From positions 173,119 to 237,118 of the forward strand of contig MPCW01000002.1 in assembly GCA_001874325.1 (NCBI GenBank): DNA of 64,000 bases, in the 5' to 3' direction. A model generated the notes under the pieces. The model saw only the letters and a program-made list of their open reading frames with translations, was not told where the DNA came from and did no database searches. The stretch comes from Flavobacterium sp. MedPE-SWcel (GTDB lineage: Bacteria; Bacteroidota; Bacteroidia; Flavobacteriales; Flavobacteriaceae). This document shows, piece after piece, positions 50,890-59,608 of this stretch; position 1 is the first letter of the stretch; each line of letters starts with the position of its first letter. Both the position numbers and the translations under genes were made by a program.

Positions 50890-52899
50890 ATGGCTAATTC
50901 TAAGATAATATTGACGTTCAATGCCGATTTAAATATAGATGAAACTGTGGGTTTTAAAGTAAGTAATTTTCAATCTACTTATTCTTTAGCTCAAGACTTT
51001 ATATGGAAAAATATTAGAGCTAATAGTGGTCAGGTTACAAAAGGAGAACCGACTAATATAGCTGGAGAAAGGTCTGCAATAAATTTTATACAGGCTTATA
51101 ACTTAGGCTGGAACTTCAACGGAAGTTACTACACGATCACTAGGGTTGAAAATATTGTTACAATAGAAGCAGCTTTTTACAACACTATGTTTTTTGATTT
51201 TGTTAGTTCTACTAATGTTTCTGCTACAATAACAAATGTTCCTCAGGACATATTCGAAGTTGACTCTATATCTTTTTCAGAAGCTGATATTAACCCTTGT
51301 AGTAATGTAAAGGTTACAATTTCAACATCAGAGTTAGCTCCTGTAGTTAATCAGCCAGTAAGCATTCCTGTTAATAATAGTAATCCTATTATAGTAGAAG
51401 TATTAAGAAATAGTAGTTTCAATTTTCAGGCAAATAATGGTAATGGGCAAGATATACAAAAAAGCTACCTCACACCTCCTCTACTGGATGAAAACCTATT
51501 TAATGTAGTAGTTAACAATAGTCCTTTTGGAACAACTGTGATTGTAAACAACACCGTTAACAATGGTTTTACGAACGAACAAAGTTTAAGTTTTCAATAT
51601 TCATTAGATAATATAAACTGGCAGGATTCAAACGAGTATAGTGGTTTAGCGATAGGAAGCTACACTTTATATATCAAAGATCATTTAGGGTGCTCTATTA
51701 CCAAAACATTTTATATAGGTGAACTTGGGTCTCCACCTCCATACTTCTATATTTCAAAATCTAACTCTATTCGTTTTGCTGAACGTGTAGAATGGGGTGA
51801 TAGTGAAAATTATAAAAACGACGAAAACACGTTAAGTTGTGAGAGTGATGTGGAGTTAGCATATAAAGAAGTGCAGCAGTTTCAGTCTGCTGATATTATC
51901 ACAACTCAGTTTAAGAGCAATTACTCAAGTAATAACGTTATTATAAAAAAAAACGGTGAAGAAATACCTGTGCCTGTAATTCAAAAAACAAATAATTTAG
52001 GATTGCAAGACAAGAGAGATGCTCGGAAGTATGACTTAGAGGAAGGAAAAACAGGAGTCTACTTTATTTCTGGAAATAAATACAACTACATTACAAACGA
52101 AGTAATTGGGAGTTATACTCTGAACGGGAACTTACCAGAATGGGCAAAAAAAGGCAATTATATAAGTATTGGCAATACTTTCTACCTAATAGAAGATATT
52201 GTTTACGACGATTCTAAAAATGCTGAAATAGTAGTTTTTACTAATGAATATAATGGACCAGAAACCAATATAATAACAGGTTCAATTTATAACAGGTTTG
52301 AATACGAAGTGTTCGAATTTACTATTAATATGGCTCAATATATCGATGATAAATTCAGTGTAGAAATAAACAATACTGATACTAATCACCCAACTATAAC
52401 ACATTTATCTGAGCTGTTATGGTGCAAGGTAAAACATGAAAAAGTACTTGAAATTAGTTATAAAAACACCACTAATACTGATGTTTTTTATAGCACAGGT
52501 ATTGAACATAAAATAAGAATACCATATTTAAAGATAAGTGCTAAAGTTGATGAAAATAGTGAGACACATAAAACAGATACTGCTGCTATTTTATTAAATG
52601 CTGATCTATATGAAGGTACCGAGTTTAAGTTTGAGCCCGTAACTAAAGAAATATGGAGGAAATTAATAATTGCGCTCTCGCATGAGATAGTTTTTATAAA
52701 CGGGGTCGGCTACGTTAAGAATGATAGCTTTGAAACAGAAGGTCCTCTAGAAAATTCTAACCTATATGTTTTAACCGCTAATATGTTGAAAACAGGTAAC
52801 GTTTATAATTCTCAAACAAGCGAGGATACAGATTTCAACGGAAGTGAAATAGAAATACCAGGATTATTATCAATAGGTGATGGATTCATGAAATACTAA
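50890..52899 (+). CDS. Large tail / baseplate structural protein
   Basis: 669 residues, beta-rich throughout: SKIILTFNADLNIDETVGFK, VSNFQSTYSLAQDFIWKNIR and QYSLDNINWQDSNEYSGLAIGSYTLYIKDHLGCSITKTFYIG, which resembles a SprB-type adhesive repeat domain of flavobacteria. Later parts (VEWGDSENYKNDENTLSCES) look like tail-tip proteins. It is the last gene before a strong terminator. A receptor-contacting tail-tip role is inferred from position. Confidence 0.65.
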   Translation: MANSKIILTFNADLNIDETVGFKVSNFQSTYSLAQDFIWKNIRANSGQVTKGEPTNIAGERSAINFIQAYNLGWNFNGSYYTITRVENIVTIEAAFYNTMFFDFVSSTNVSATITNVPQDIFEVDSISFSEADINPCSNVKVTISTSELAPVVNQPVSIPVNNSNPIIVEVLRNSSFNFQANNGNGQDIQKSYLTPPLLDENLFNVVVNNSPFGTTVIVNNTVNNGFTNEQSLSFQYSLDNINWQDSNEYSGLAIGSYTLYIKDHLGCSITKTFYIGELGSPPPYFYISKSNSIRFAERVEWGDSENYKNDENTLSCESDVELAYKEVQQFQSADIITTQFKSNYSSNNVIIKKNGEEIPVPVIQKTNNLGLQDKRDARKYDLEEGKTGVYFISGNKYNYITNEVIGSYTLNGNLPEWAKKGNYISIGNTFYLIEDIVYDDSKNAEIVVFTNEYNGPETNIITGSIYNRFEYEVFEFTINMAQYIDDKFSVEINNTDTNHPTITHLSELLWCKVKHEKVLEISYKNTTNTDVFYSTGIEHKIRIPYLKISAKVDENSETHKTDTAAILLNADLYEGTEFKFEPVTKEIWRKLIIALSHEIVFINGVGYVKNDSFETEGPLENSNLYVLTANMLKTGNVYNSQTSEDTDFNGSEIEIPGLLSIGDGFMKY

Positions 52900-52901
52900 T
52901 A

Positions 52902-52939
52902 AACAAAAAGGCTTTACTAATTAGTAAAGCCTTTTTGTT
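52902..52939 (+). terminator. Perfect 19-bp-arm terminator
   Basis: AACAAAAAGGCTTTACTAA is followed without loop bases by its reverse complement, ending in CCTTTTTGTT. It lies 3 bp after the tail gene and faces the convergent moron. Confidence 0.9.
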
Positions 52940-53075
52940 TTGTTAATTATTTAAAAGTTATTTTATCCCGTGAATTCTTCTTCTTCTACTATTTGTAAGT
53001 AGTGTAATTTGCATAAGTAAGTTCTCATAAGTGATTTGTTTTAAAAATTAATTAACGGTGTAAATATATAATTTA

Positions 53076-54065
53076 TTATTTATAAACTCTTTTATCTCTA
53101 AAAATAATTCTAGTCCCTTGATTTTTAAACATAATACCGTTGTATTCAAATCTTTGAACTTTGAAATCGTCATCCCCGACAGTTCTATCTTGAAGCCTTT
53201 CAAAATTATTTAATGTTCCATTTTCATAAAAATCAACATCTAATTCCTTCGGATGAGTTACTTCTAAAGTATAATTATGAAAAATATGAGAACAAATGTG
53301 TGATTTAGTATTCTCAACTTTTAAAGAATATATTTTTGTTTCTTCTTTTTTAATAGAATATTTATTCTTTCCCTTTAAGTTTCTTGTATGATTTACAAAA
53401 ACTTTATTTCCATTATGATTTTTATCAACCGTTAGTTTAAGTTTTTTAGAATCAATTTTTGTGCCATTTACCTGAAAACTTCGCATTTTGTAATCAGTGA
53501 TATTATCTTCGTAATTTTCTTTACTAAATAAGCAAGACGACTTATAGTCTACCTTATCTTTAGTTCTACTAATAAGATCAAAAGACTCTCTTTCTTTTAA
53601 AATTATAAAATTTTTATTTTCTTTATCAAAAGATATATCTACTTTATAGACATAATTTTCATAATATTTACTTGAATCAACAGGTATGTATTTTTCAATA
53701 TTTAGCTCTATTTTGTCACATAATTCTGGAAAGTTTTTACGATACATTGCTTTAGAAGCGCTTATCCATAGATCTCTAATGTCTTTTCTTTTTTCAAGAT
53801 GTTCAGTACAATATATTATTTCTCTCAATTGTTTACTGAATATTTCTGTAAACTGTTTAGATTTTACAATGGTAGTGAAAACTGTAGCAGTAATCATTGT
53901 AATACCAGAAGTATTTAACGCTTTAGGTAAGAATTCGATTTCTTCACAGAAACTAGAATATGATAATAAAATAAAAAACAAACCACAAATAAATATATAA
54001 ATCCACCTGTAATCACTAATATATTTTATTGTACTGGGTTTGAACTTAGAAAAAAAATTTGGCAT
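53076..54065 (-). CDS. Membrane protein of unknown function (moron)
   Basis: 329 residues. Two membrane helices near 22-40 (WIYIFICGLFFILLSYS) and 52-68 (SGITMITATVFTTIV) are followed by a helix and a long cytoplasmic, Lys/Asn-rich, strand-like domain (KLKLTVDKNHNGNKVFVNHT; FERLQDRTVGDDDFKVQRFE). No family recognised. It lies on the minus strand inside the tail region with a small membrane gene upstream, so it is an acquired cassette. The two-helix plus sensor-like domain layout recalls membrane effectors; this is only an analogy. Confidence 0.6.
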   Translation of the reverse strand: MPNFFSKFKPSTIKYISDYRWIYIFICGLFFILLSYSSFCEEIEFLPKALNTSGITMITATVFTTIVKSKQFTEIFSKQLREIIYCTEHLEKRKDIRDLWISASKAMYRKNFPELCDKIELNIEKYIPVDSSKYYENYVYKVDISFDKENKNFIILKERESFDLISRTKDKVDYKSSCLFSKENYEDNITDYKMRSFQVNGTKIDSKKLKLTVDKNHNGNKVFVNHTRNLKGKNKYSIKKEETKIYSLKVENTKSHICSHIFHNYTLEVTHPKELDVDFYENGTLNNFERLQDRTVGDDDFKVQRFEYNGIMFKNQGTRIIFRDKRVYK

Positions 54066-54164
54066 TAATAATTAAATTTAGTTAAAAAAAAGCATTGAAC
54101 AAAAAAATTGGGGATATAATATGGAATATTTAACAGTATAAAATGTATTAATAAAGATTTATAA

Positions 54165-54383
54165 CTAATTTCTATTGTCTAAATCTTTTAACTCAAATAT
54201 ACTTTCTTTAGTTTCTTCATCAATAATATTAATGTGTTTGTGTTCGTGGTAATGGTTGTGTATCTCGGTAGAGTGAAACGTAAACTTGTTTTCATCCTCT
54301 CCGAACAAAAAACTACCTAAAGACTTGGCTACAAGCCAACACCCACCAACAATAATAACAAATATTACTATAAAGAAATCCAT
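54165..54383 (-). CDS. Small membrane protein (moron)
   Basis: 72 residues: an N-terminal membrane helix (FFIVIFVIIVGGCWLVAKSL), then a His-rich segment (TEIHNHYHEHKHINI) and an acidic tail. The His cluster could bind metal. It sits 99 bp upstream of the larger membrane gene on the same strand. Confidence 0.55.
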   Translation of the reverse strand: MDFFIVIFVIIVGGCWLVAKSLGSFLFGEDENKFTFHSTEIHNHYHEHKHINIIDEETKESIFELKDLDNRN

Positions 54384-54428
54384 GATACAATATTAAAAAA
54401 TATTAAGATTACATTTTTGAAACCCCTC

Positions 54429-54472
54429 TATTTAGACTAATTCTAAATAATATCAATTTTTCACTACATTTG
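54429..54472 (+). promoter_or_regulatory. Late promoter with palindromic upstream element (copy 2)
   Basis: ATTTAGACT-A-ATTCTAAAT (54430-54448, one mismatch between arms) is followed by TACATTTG at 54465-54472. It parallels the copy at 36413-36455, with 26 instead of 24 bp between centre and -7 box. It restarts transcription after the minus-strand moron. Confidence 0.7.
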
Positions 54473-54491
54473 TCATATAAAACATGATAAC

Positions 54492-55640
54492 ATGAGTACC
54501 AATAATTCTGTGATAATGCAAACGTTAGCTACTATCATGGCTAGTTTAAACACTCTAATGGGGAATTCTAAAAAAATAGATGAATTACCTGTTCAAGAAA
54601 ATGTTAATCTTGAATCAAAAATTCATGTTTCTAACAACAGTAACTCACAATCTCTAACCCTTCAGAAATTAGCTGAAAAAATACTTAAGAGCCAAAATAA
54701 TAAAGGGCTTTATTGGTATTTTGGAGAGGTTTCAGGCGATGGGGATATTACTCCAGAGCAAGCAAAAACAGCACTAAACAACGTAGGATACTCTATAAGT
54801 ATAACAGAAATTACAACCCCTGTAATATTTGAGTTTACAAGAAGCGGTAAAAAGTTTCTTTATATTTTCATAAAGGGTCGAGGGATATGGGGTTCTGCTA
54901 ATGGGGCTAATGTTCATCCTGCAATTTCCTCATCTGACCTAGTGTTCATGTCAAAAACAACATTGACAAACGATGATATAACATCTAATGACGGGGCAAC
55001 AATAACAGACTTAGGCACATTAGCGACTGGAGACTATTTAACAGCGGTAAATTCTGAACCACGAGATTTTAGTAACTCGGGGGCTCTAAATGAAGACGGA
55101 AATATTATAAGCCACTATTTTAGTTATACTCAAGATGGTGTATTGTATTTTGTTCAGTTTGTTGGTGCTGCTGGTCTATACAATTCTCAAAATCCATTAT
55201 TAGAAGATGATTTTGTTAGTAGCACAAATAGCAGTGTCGAGCCTAATATAGAGGTGCAAGATGCAACTAGTGAACAAAAGGGTATTCTACAACTTACAGG
55301 AGATCTTGGTGGTACTTCTGAAAACCCTACAGTACCAAATAAAGTAGATAAGCCCTCTCCACTCCCATCAGCTGGAGAAATAGTAGTAGTTGGTGTTGAC
55401 GACCAAGGTAATAGTACTTCTATACCTACAAAAGAAGTTTTTCATGTCGATCAAATTAACACACCTTACGAAACAATTAATGATCTTGTTAATACAGGTA
55501 ATTATAGTACTGCGAATGGTTATACTAAAGGAACTCAAGTAATATGCCCTGGAGTAATTCCTCCAAGGGTATATCTGAAAATAGGAGATAATGATACTAA
55601 TTGGATAGTATTTAACGGTGCAACTATACCTTTAGGATAA
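54492..55640 (+). CDS. Putative tail fibre protein
   Basis: 382 residues. SLTLQKLAEKILKSQNNKG gives a helical start; the middle is beta-rich; near 257-285 ATSEQKGILQLTGDLGGTSE is a phage-fibre repeat motif (xxKGILQLTGDLGGT). It is followed without a gap by the LRR-like protein. Fibre identity is likely from the motif and place. Confidence 0.7.
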   Translation: MSTNNSVIMQTLATIMASLNTLMGNSKKIDELPVQENVNLESKIHVSNNSNSQSLTLQKLAEKILKSQNNKGLYWYFGEVSGDGDITPEQAKTALNNVGYSISITEITTPVIFEFTRSGKKFLYIFIKGRGIWGSANGANVHPAISSSDLVFMSKTTLTNDDITSNDGATITDLGTLATGDYLTAVNSEPRDFSNSGALNEDGNIISHYFSYTQDGVLYFVQFVGAAGLYNSQNPLLEDDFVSSTNSSVEPNIEVQDATSEQKGILQLTGDLGGTSENPTVPNKVDKPSPLPSAGEIVVVGVDDQGNSTSIPTKEVFHVDQINTPYETINDLVNTGNYSTANGYTKGTQVICPGVIPPRVYLKIGDNDTNWIVFNGATIPLG

Positions 55641-57263
55641 ATGAAAATAGCTACTACACAGGCTCAGGTTTTTACTATAGGTGGCTTTGCTCCTATCATC
55701 TCTCCTGATGGAGAAATTATACTTAAACTAACAACACGAGGAACATGTTTTCCTGCGCGTTCCGATGGCTATACCGCACGCTCATCGTTCTTTCAGATAC
55801 TATCGTACCCTAACGTCGATAACAAGGTGTATATCGACTATTCCGATGGGACTGGGTGGCATGAATATGCGTTTAAAAGTAATAACAATAATCGAGGCAT
55901 CTCATTCCGATGCAACGATAGCACCGACCCCACGCAAGTAACAACCGCAAGCGGGGTGTACGGCGTTACTCCGAATGATGGTTTTGGCGGAGGACAATTC
56001 GGGTTACATTTTTATCAAGATCTTACAGATCCTGGAAAAATAAATACGGTTGACCATTACTATGCACAGGAACGCGACATCTTTATTAAGTTTGATAAGC
56101 CTACGCAATTGCAGAGCATCATATGTTTTAACACGGTGTTTTTGGCTACATTCCCATCGTTGGCGAAACTTCGTAACCTAACGGAACTCATATTATCGTT
56201 AATCCCTGAACTCGCAGCCTTTGAAAACGAAGCCGTAAACACGTTGCTTGAGGTGGTATCGCTTGCCGACTTAGGCATAACATCGAACATCATCCCGTTG
56301 TGGATAAAAAACAGCCCCGTATCTCGGTTAGATTTAAGCGACTTTTTGGTGACTACTACAACTGCTGAATTTGAAACCGAGATAGTAAACGCGTTTAAAA
56401 ACACGCTTGAAAGACTAACGCTTTCTTCAGTAGATGTGAACTATGCCATGCCCGAAAGTTTTTCAGAGCTTACCAAGCTCGAAAATCTAACCATGCGGGA
56501 TAACCGAGCTTCGGAAAACTTTACATTCCCAGCCGATTTATCGCCACTTGTGAATTTTACAACGCTCGATTTACGAGGTCGTGCCAGCTTTCCTCTAGCA
56601 CAATTAAAACGCTATATCGCAGAAGTTCCCTCAACAAACAAGTATATCGACATTCGCGGTTTTGGCACAACAACTACAGCTATAGACTTTGTTCTAGATA
56701 ATGATGATTATACGGTAGGCACATTATCGGCAGCCTATGGGCGTTGGAACAACGGTGCACCGCCAACGTGTATCGGTCAAATGAAAGCTCTTGAAGAATT
56801 AACTATTTATGGTAGTTATAATTATTCTGTTTCAAATGGTGCGTTCAATTTACTTTCTTGGGGCGATTTTTCGGGGGCTACAGCCTTAAAAGAAATTAAT
56901 TTTCGTTGGCAACAAAAGATGGATTTAAATTTTCCCGCTTGGCTTGTCAATCTTACGGAACTTAAAATTTTTGATTGTCATGCTAGCTTTGAAACATTAC
57001 AAAAAATGGACGATTTTGTAAATAGTGTTTATGATTTTATAACTACAAATGCATCCATTACAGAAGGCAACAGCCCTTTTCGAATAATGCACATAAAAAC
57101 ATATCGATCTGCTTCTCCCCTTAATTCTTTTCATCCTACAGGAATATATCAAGAACCTACTGGATATGTACAAGGTAGTGCCAACGGAACACCAACAACC
57201 CCACTAGAGAAAGTTTGGGTATTAACACATCAATACCAACACACGTGGGTTTTAAAACCATAA
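55641..57263 (+). CDS. Leucine-rich-repeat-like receptor-binding candidate
   Basis: 540 residues. After an N-terminal beta domain (LSYPNVDNKVYIDYSDGTGW), residues ~165-420 form LRR-like units: LRNLTELILSLIPELAAF, VSRLDLSDFLVTTTT, LERLTLSSVDVNYAMPESF, LTKLENLTMRDN, LVNFTTLDLRGRASFP and LVNLTELKIFDCHASFE. The part up to ~56760 is richer in G+C than the rest of the phage, and the 3' part is AT-rich again. It is placed at the tail tip end, so receptor binding is plausible. A mosaic, horizontally acquired module is inferred. Confidence 0.7.
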   Translation: MKIATTQAQVFTIGGFAPIISPDGEIILKLTTRGTCFPARSDGYTARSSFFQILSYPNVDNKVYIDYSDGTGWHEYAFKSNNNNRGISFRCNDSTDPTQVTTASGVYGVTPNDGFGGGQFGLHFYQDLTDPGKINTVDHYYAQERDIFIKFDKPTQLQSIICFNTVFLATFPSLAKLRNLTELILSLIPELAAFENEAVNTLLEVVSLADLGITSNIIPLWIKNSPVSRLDLSDFLVTTTTAEFETEIVNAFKNTLERLTLSSVDVNYAMPESFSELTKLENLTMRDNRASENFTFPADLSPLVNFTTLDLRGRASFPLAQLKRYIAEVPSTNKYIDIRGFGTTTTAIDFVLDNDDYTVGTLSAAYGRWNNGAPPTCIGQMKALEELTIYGSYNYSVSNGAFNLLSWGDFSGATALKEINFRWQQKMDLNFPAWLVNLTELKIFDCHASFETLQKMDDFVNSVYDFITTNASITEGNSPFRIMHIKTYRSASPLNSFHPTGIYQEPTGYVQGSANGTPTTPLEKVWVLTHQYQHTWVLKP

Positions 57264-57267
57264 GAAT

Positions 57268-57471
57268 ATGGATAAGTACTTAATCTGCTATTATAAAAAA
57301 ACAATCATCTCAGTTACTGAAATTGAAGATGAAAGATATATGCTAGGTAAACACAACGACCATGAGGTTTTACCTCTTACTGAAGCTATTGTAAAATTCA
57401 ATAATGAAGGTTTTGACATCAGTCTGTTAGTTAAAGAATATAATAAACCTGAAATCGAAGAAGAATTTTAA
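57268..57471 (+). CDS. Small phage protein after the fibre genes
   Basis: 67 residues: MDKYLICYYKKTIISVTEIE, HNDHEVLPLTEAIVKFNNEG and a charged end. It has no membrane segment. It sits 4 bp after the LRR gene. A fibre-assembly or unknown role; no family. Confidence 0.55.
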   Translation: MDKYLICYYKKTIISVTEIEDERYMLGKHNDHEVLPLTEAIVKFNNEGFDISLLVKEYNKPEIEEEF

Positions 57472-57490
57472 CCCTTAAAATCACTAATAC

Positions 57491-57877
57491 ATGAAAAAGT
57501 TACTATTAAAATTATTGAGCACAATGCGTTTTTCTGCACACGACTTTTTGGTTCATTCAACTTATGCGCCTTTTACGTATCTAATACCTCGTGTATTGAG
57601 TGTATTATTTGTAAGTGTATATGCTTCACAAACAATATCGGCAGGTGTAGCTACTTTCGGAATATTAGCCTTTGAAATATGGCAAAGAGAAAGCCGTAAA
57701 GGAAAAGCTGAAGCAACTGATTATTTTGCGGGATTTATTCCTATCATGTTTTGCTATTTTATTGACTTAGCAATATGGCCTAATGGTGATCCAGATAACT
57801 TGGGAAATATAATAGTTGCTAGTATCCTTGCTGTGTTTTGGGGTGTTCTGTATGTGAAAACAAAACCAAAAAGATAA
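57491..57877 (+). CDS. Membrane protein of the lysis region
   Basis: 128 residues with several membrane segments (FTYLIPRVLSVLFVSVYASQ; AGVATFGILAFEIW; FAGFIPIMFCYFIDLAIWP; IIVASILAVFWGVLYVKT). It precedes and touches the holin-like gene (TAATG). It may be a second holin/antiholin or structural membrane protein. Confidence 0.6.
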   Translation: MKKLLLKLLSTMRFSAHDFLVHSTYAPFTYLIPRVLSVLFVSVYASQTISAGVATFGILAFEIWQRESRKGKAEATDYFAGFIPIMFCYFIDLAIWPNGDPDNLGNIIVASILAVFWGVLYVKTKPKR

Positions 57878-58404
57878 TGAACCTATATATATACGTATTA
57901 AAGTATTTATTGCTTCTCCATCAAGGGAGTGTAGCGATAAAGGTTAAAGCCGTTATATTTCTTTCACTCCCCTTTAGTGGTGTAACATGGCTAATTTCAC
58001 AGATTACAAAATGGAGTATTTCGAATAGTGATTATATAATAGGGGTACTGACCTGCATAGCTATTGATCATATTGTAGGTAGTATATACCATGCGGTAAA
58101 AGTAAAAGATTTTACTTTAAAAAAAAATGCAATAGGGCTCGTTACTAAACTAACATTATGTGTTGGAGCAGCTATACTTTTCGAAATAATGCATAATGCA
58201 GTCAAAGAGTCTACTTTGATTTATGAGTATCTAAAAATAGTAACTCGGCTTATTGTAATACTATACCCAGCAGGTTCTGCCTTTATGAATATGAGCGCCT
58301 TAACTAATGGTATTTTTCCTCCTTTAGGTTGGATCTCAAAAATTAAAGCATTTAACAAAGATTTAGATTTAAACCGCTTCAGTAATAAAAGTAGTAATGG
58401 ATAA
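57877..58404 (+). CDS. Holin-like membrane protein
   Basis: 175 residues from the ATG at 57877; a longer start at 57838 overlaps the preceding gene. Four hydrophobic segments: VKAVIFLSLPFSGVTWLISQ, YIIGVLTCIAIDHIVGSIYH, LVTKLTLCVGAAILFEIMHN and LIVILYPAGSAFMNMSAL. The D-H (IDHIVG) and LT-LCV pattern resembles phage holin family 4/toxin-secretion holins. It overlaps the endolysin gene by 8 bp. Confidence 0.75.
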   Translation: MNLYIYVLKYLLLLHQGSVAIKVKAVIFLSLPFSGVTWLISQITKWSISNSDYIIGVLTCIAIDHIVGSIYHAVKVKDFTLKKNAIGLVTKLTLCVGAAILFEIMHNAVKESTLIYEYLKIVTRLIVILYPAGSAFMNMSALTNGIFPPLGWISKIKAFNKDLDLNRFSNKSSNG

Positions 58405-58924
58405 AATAACTCTTGAAAGGATAAAACTACTACACCCTACAGTACGCAAAGAGGTGCTTGAGGCTTATACTTATGTAAACAACAAACTGCTAGGTAAAAG
58501 AGTAAGGCTTCGCTTTAGTAGTACGTTACGAACAGCTGATGAGCAAAAGGAGCTTTATGAAAAAGGAAGAACTGCACCAGGAAGAAAAGTAACTAATGCT
58601 AAAGCGTGGCAATCTATCCATAACTATGGGCTTGCACTAGATATAGTATTACTTATAGATAGAGATGGTAATGGCTCGTTTGAATCAGCATCATGGGACA
58701 CAAAATCGGATAATGATAATGATGATATTGCAGACTGGATGGAGGTTATCAATCATTTCAAATCCATTGGATGGACTTGGGGTGGTGACTGGACTCGTTT
58801 TAAAGATTATCCACACTTAGAAAAAACAGGACATACTTGGCGAACATTAAAAAGTAAAATGGATAACGAAGACATTTTTACAGAGACCATAGATGGTAAG
58901 ATTTATCAATGGGTAAATCTTTAA
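58397..58924 (+). CDS. M15-family endolysin (D-Ala-D-Ala carboxypeptidase-like)
   Basis: 175 residues. LRFSSTLRTADEQKELYEKG carries the substrate Arg; SIHNYGLALDI (His75, Asp82) and WTRFKDYPHLE (His140) are the zinc ligands of M15B/C peptidases (SxHxxGxAxD and HxE-type). It cuts peptide cross-links of peptidoglycan at the end of infection. No signal peptide, so it needs the neighbouring holin. Confidence 0.92.
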   Translation: MDKITLERIKLLHPTVRKEVLEAYTYVNNKLLGKRVRLRFSSTLRTADEQKELYEKGRTAPGRKVTNAKAWQSIHNYGLALDIVLLIDRDGNGSFESASWDTKSDNDNDDIADWMEVINHFKSIGWTWGGDWTRFKDYPHLEKTGHTWRTLKSKMDNEDIFTETIDGKIYQWVNL

Positions 58925-58944
58925 CTTTTCAACAAACTATTACC

Positions 58945-59574
58945 ATGAAAAAATACATACCATATATAATAATAGGTGTAATGTCTTTATTATGGCTACA
59001 ACAATGTAGTAAAAGTAAATCTCGTGACACCTCCAACATTGAAGCGATGAATTATACTATTAGGTATTATGAAAACGCTTTAGGCACGGTTACAGCTTCA
59101 AAAAAAACATTGCAAGCTGTAAACACAAAACAAGCGCTTGCATTGTTAGGAAAAAACAAAGAGCTTGAAAAGCTTACAAAAGAGTTTACCAAGGTTAGAA
59201 GTATTGTGCATTATGAGACGGTAACGCAAATTGATACTATAAAGGTATTGTTTGAAAAACCTGTTAGGATATATGATTTTGTACGTGTAGGTCGTGTAAA
59301 AGAAAAGCATTATTCTTTTATGTATGAAGTAGATACATTTGGATTTACACTCGATAGTTTACAAATACCTAACGAAGTTACTGTAATAACTGGTACTAAG
59401 CGTAAATGGTTTTTAGGGAAACAAACACTAGTAACTGATGTTACAAATAGTAATCCTTACATTACCGTTACTGACATAAAAGCCACTGAAGTGGTAATAC
59501 CCGAACCTTGGTACAAAAAATGGTATGTGTGGCTCGCAACAGGTTTTGTTGCTGGGGCAGCAATTAGTAATTAA
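58945..59574 (+). CDS. Membrane-anchored coiled protein of the lysis cassette (spanin-like)
   Basis: 209 residues from the ATG at 58945. The N-terminal signal/anchor (IPYIIIGVMSLLWLQQC) has a lipobox-like cysteine. A coil (KQALALLGKNKELEKLTKEF) and a beta domain (FVRVGRVKEKHYSFMYEVDT) follow, then a C-terminal membrane helix (WYVWLATGFVAGAAIS). It is placed directly after the endolysin, where spanins are found, but the C-terminal helix is unusual for them. Confidence 0.6.
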   Translation: MKKYIPYIIIGVMSLLWLQQCSKSKSRDTSNIEAMNYTIRYYENALGTVTASKKTLQAVNTKQALALLGKNKELEKLTKEFTKVRSIVHYETVTQIDTIKVLFEKPVRIYDFVRVGRVKEKHYSFMYEVDTFGFTLDSLQIPNEVTVITGTKRKWFLGKQTLVTDVTNSNPYITVTDIKATEVVIPEPWYKKWYVWLATGFVAGAAISN

Positions 59575-59604
59575 AAAAAGCACCTTATATTAAGGTGCTT
59601 TTTA
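59574..59604. terminator. Bidirectional terminator between lysis genes and integrase
   Basis: AAAAAGCACCTTA and TAAGGTGCTTTTT pair around a 3-nt loop, at the junction of convergent transcripts. Confidence 0.9.
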
Positions 59605-59608
59605 TTTA

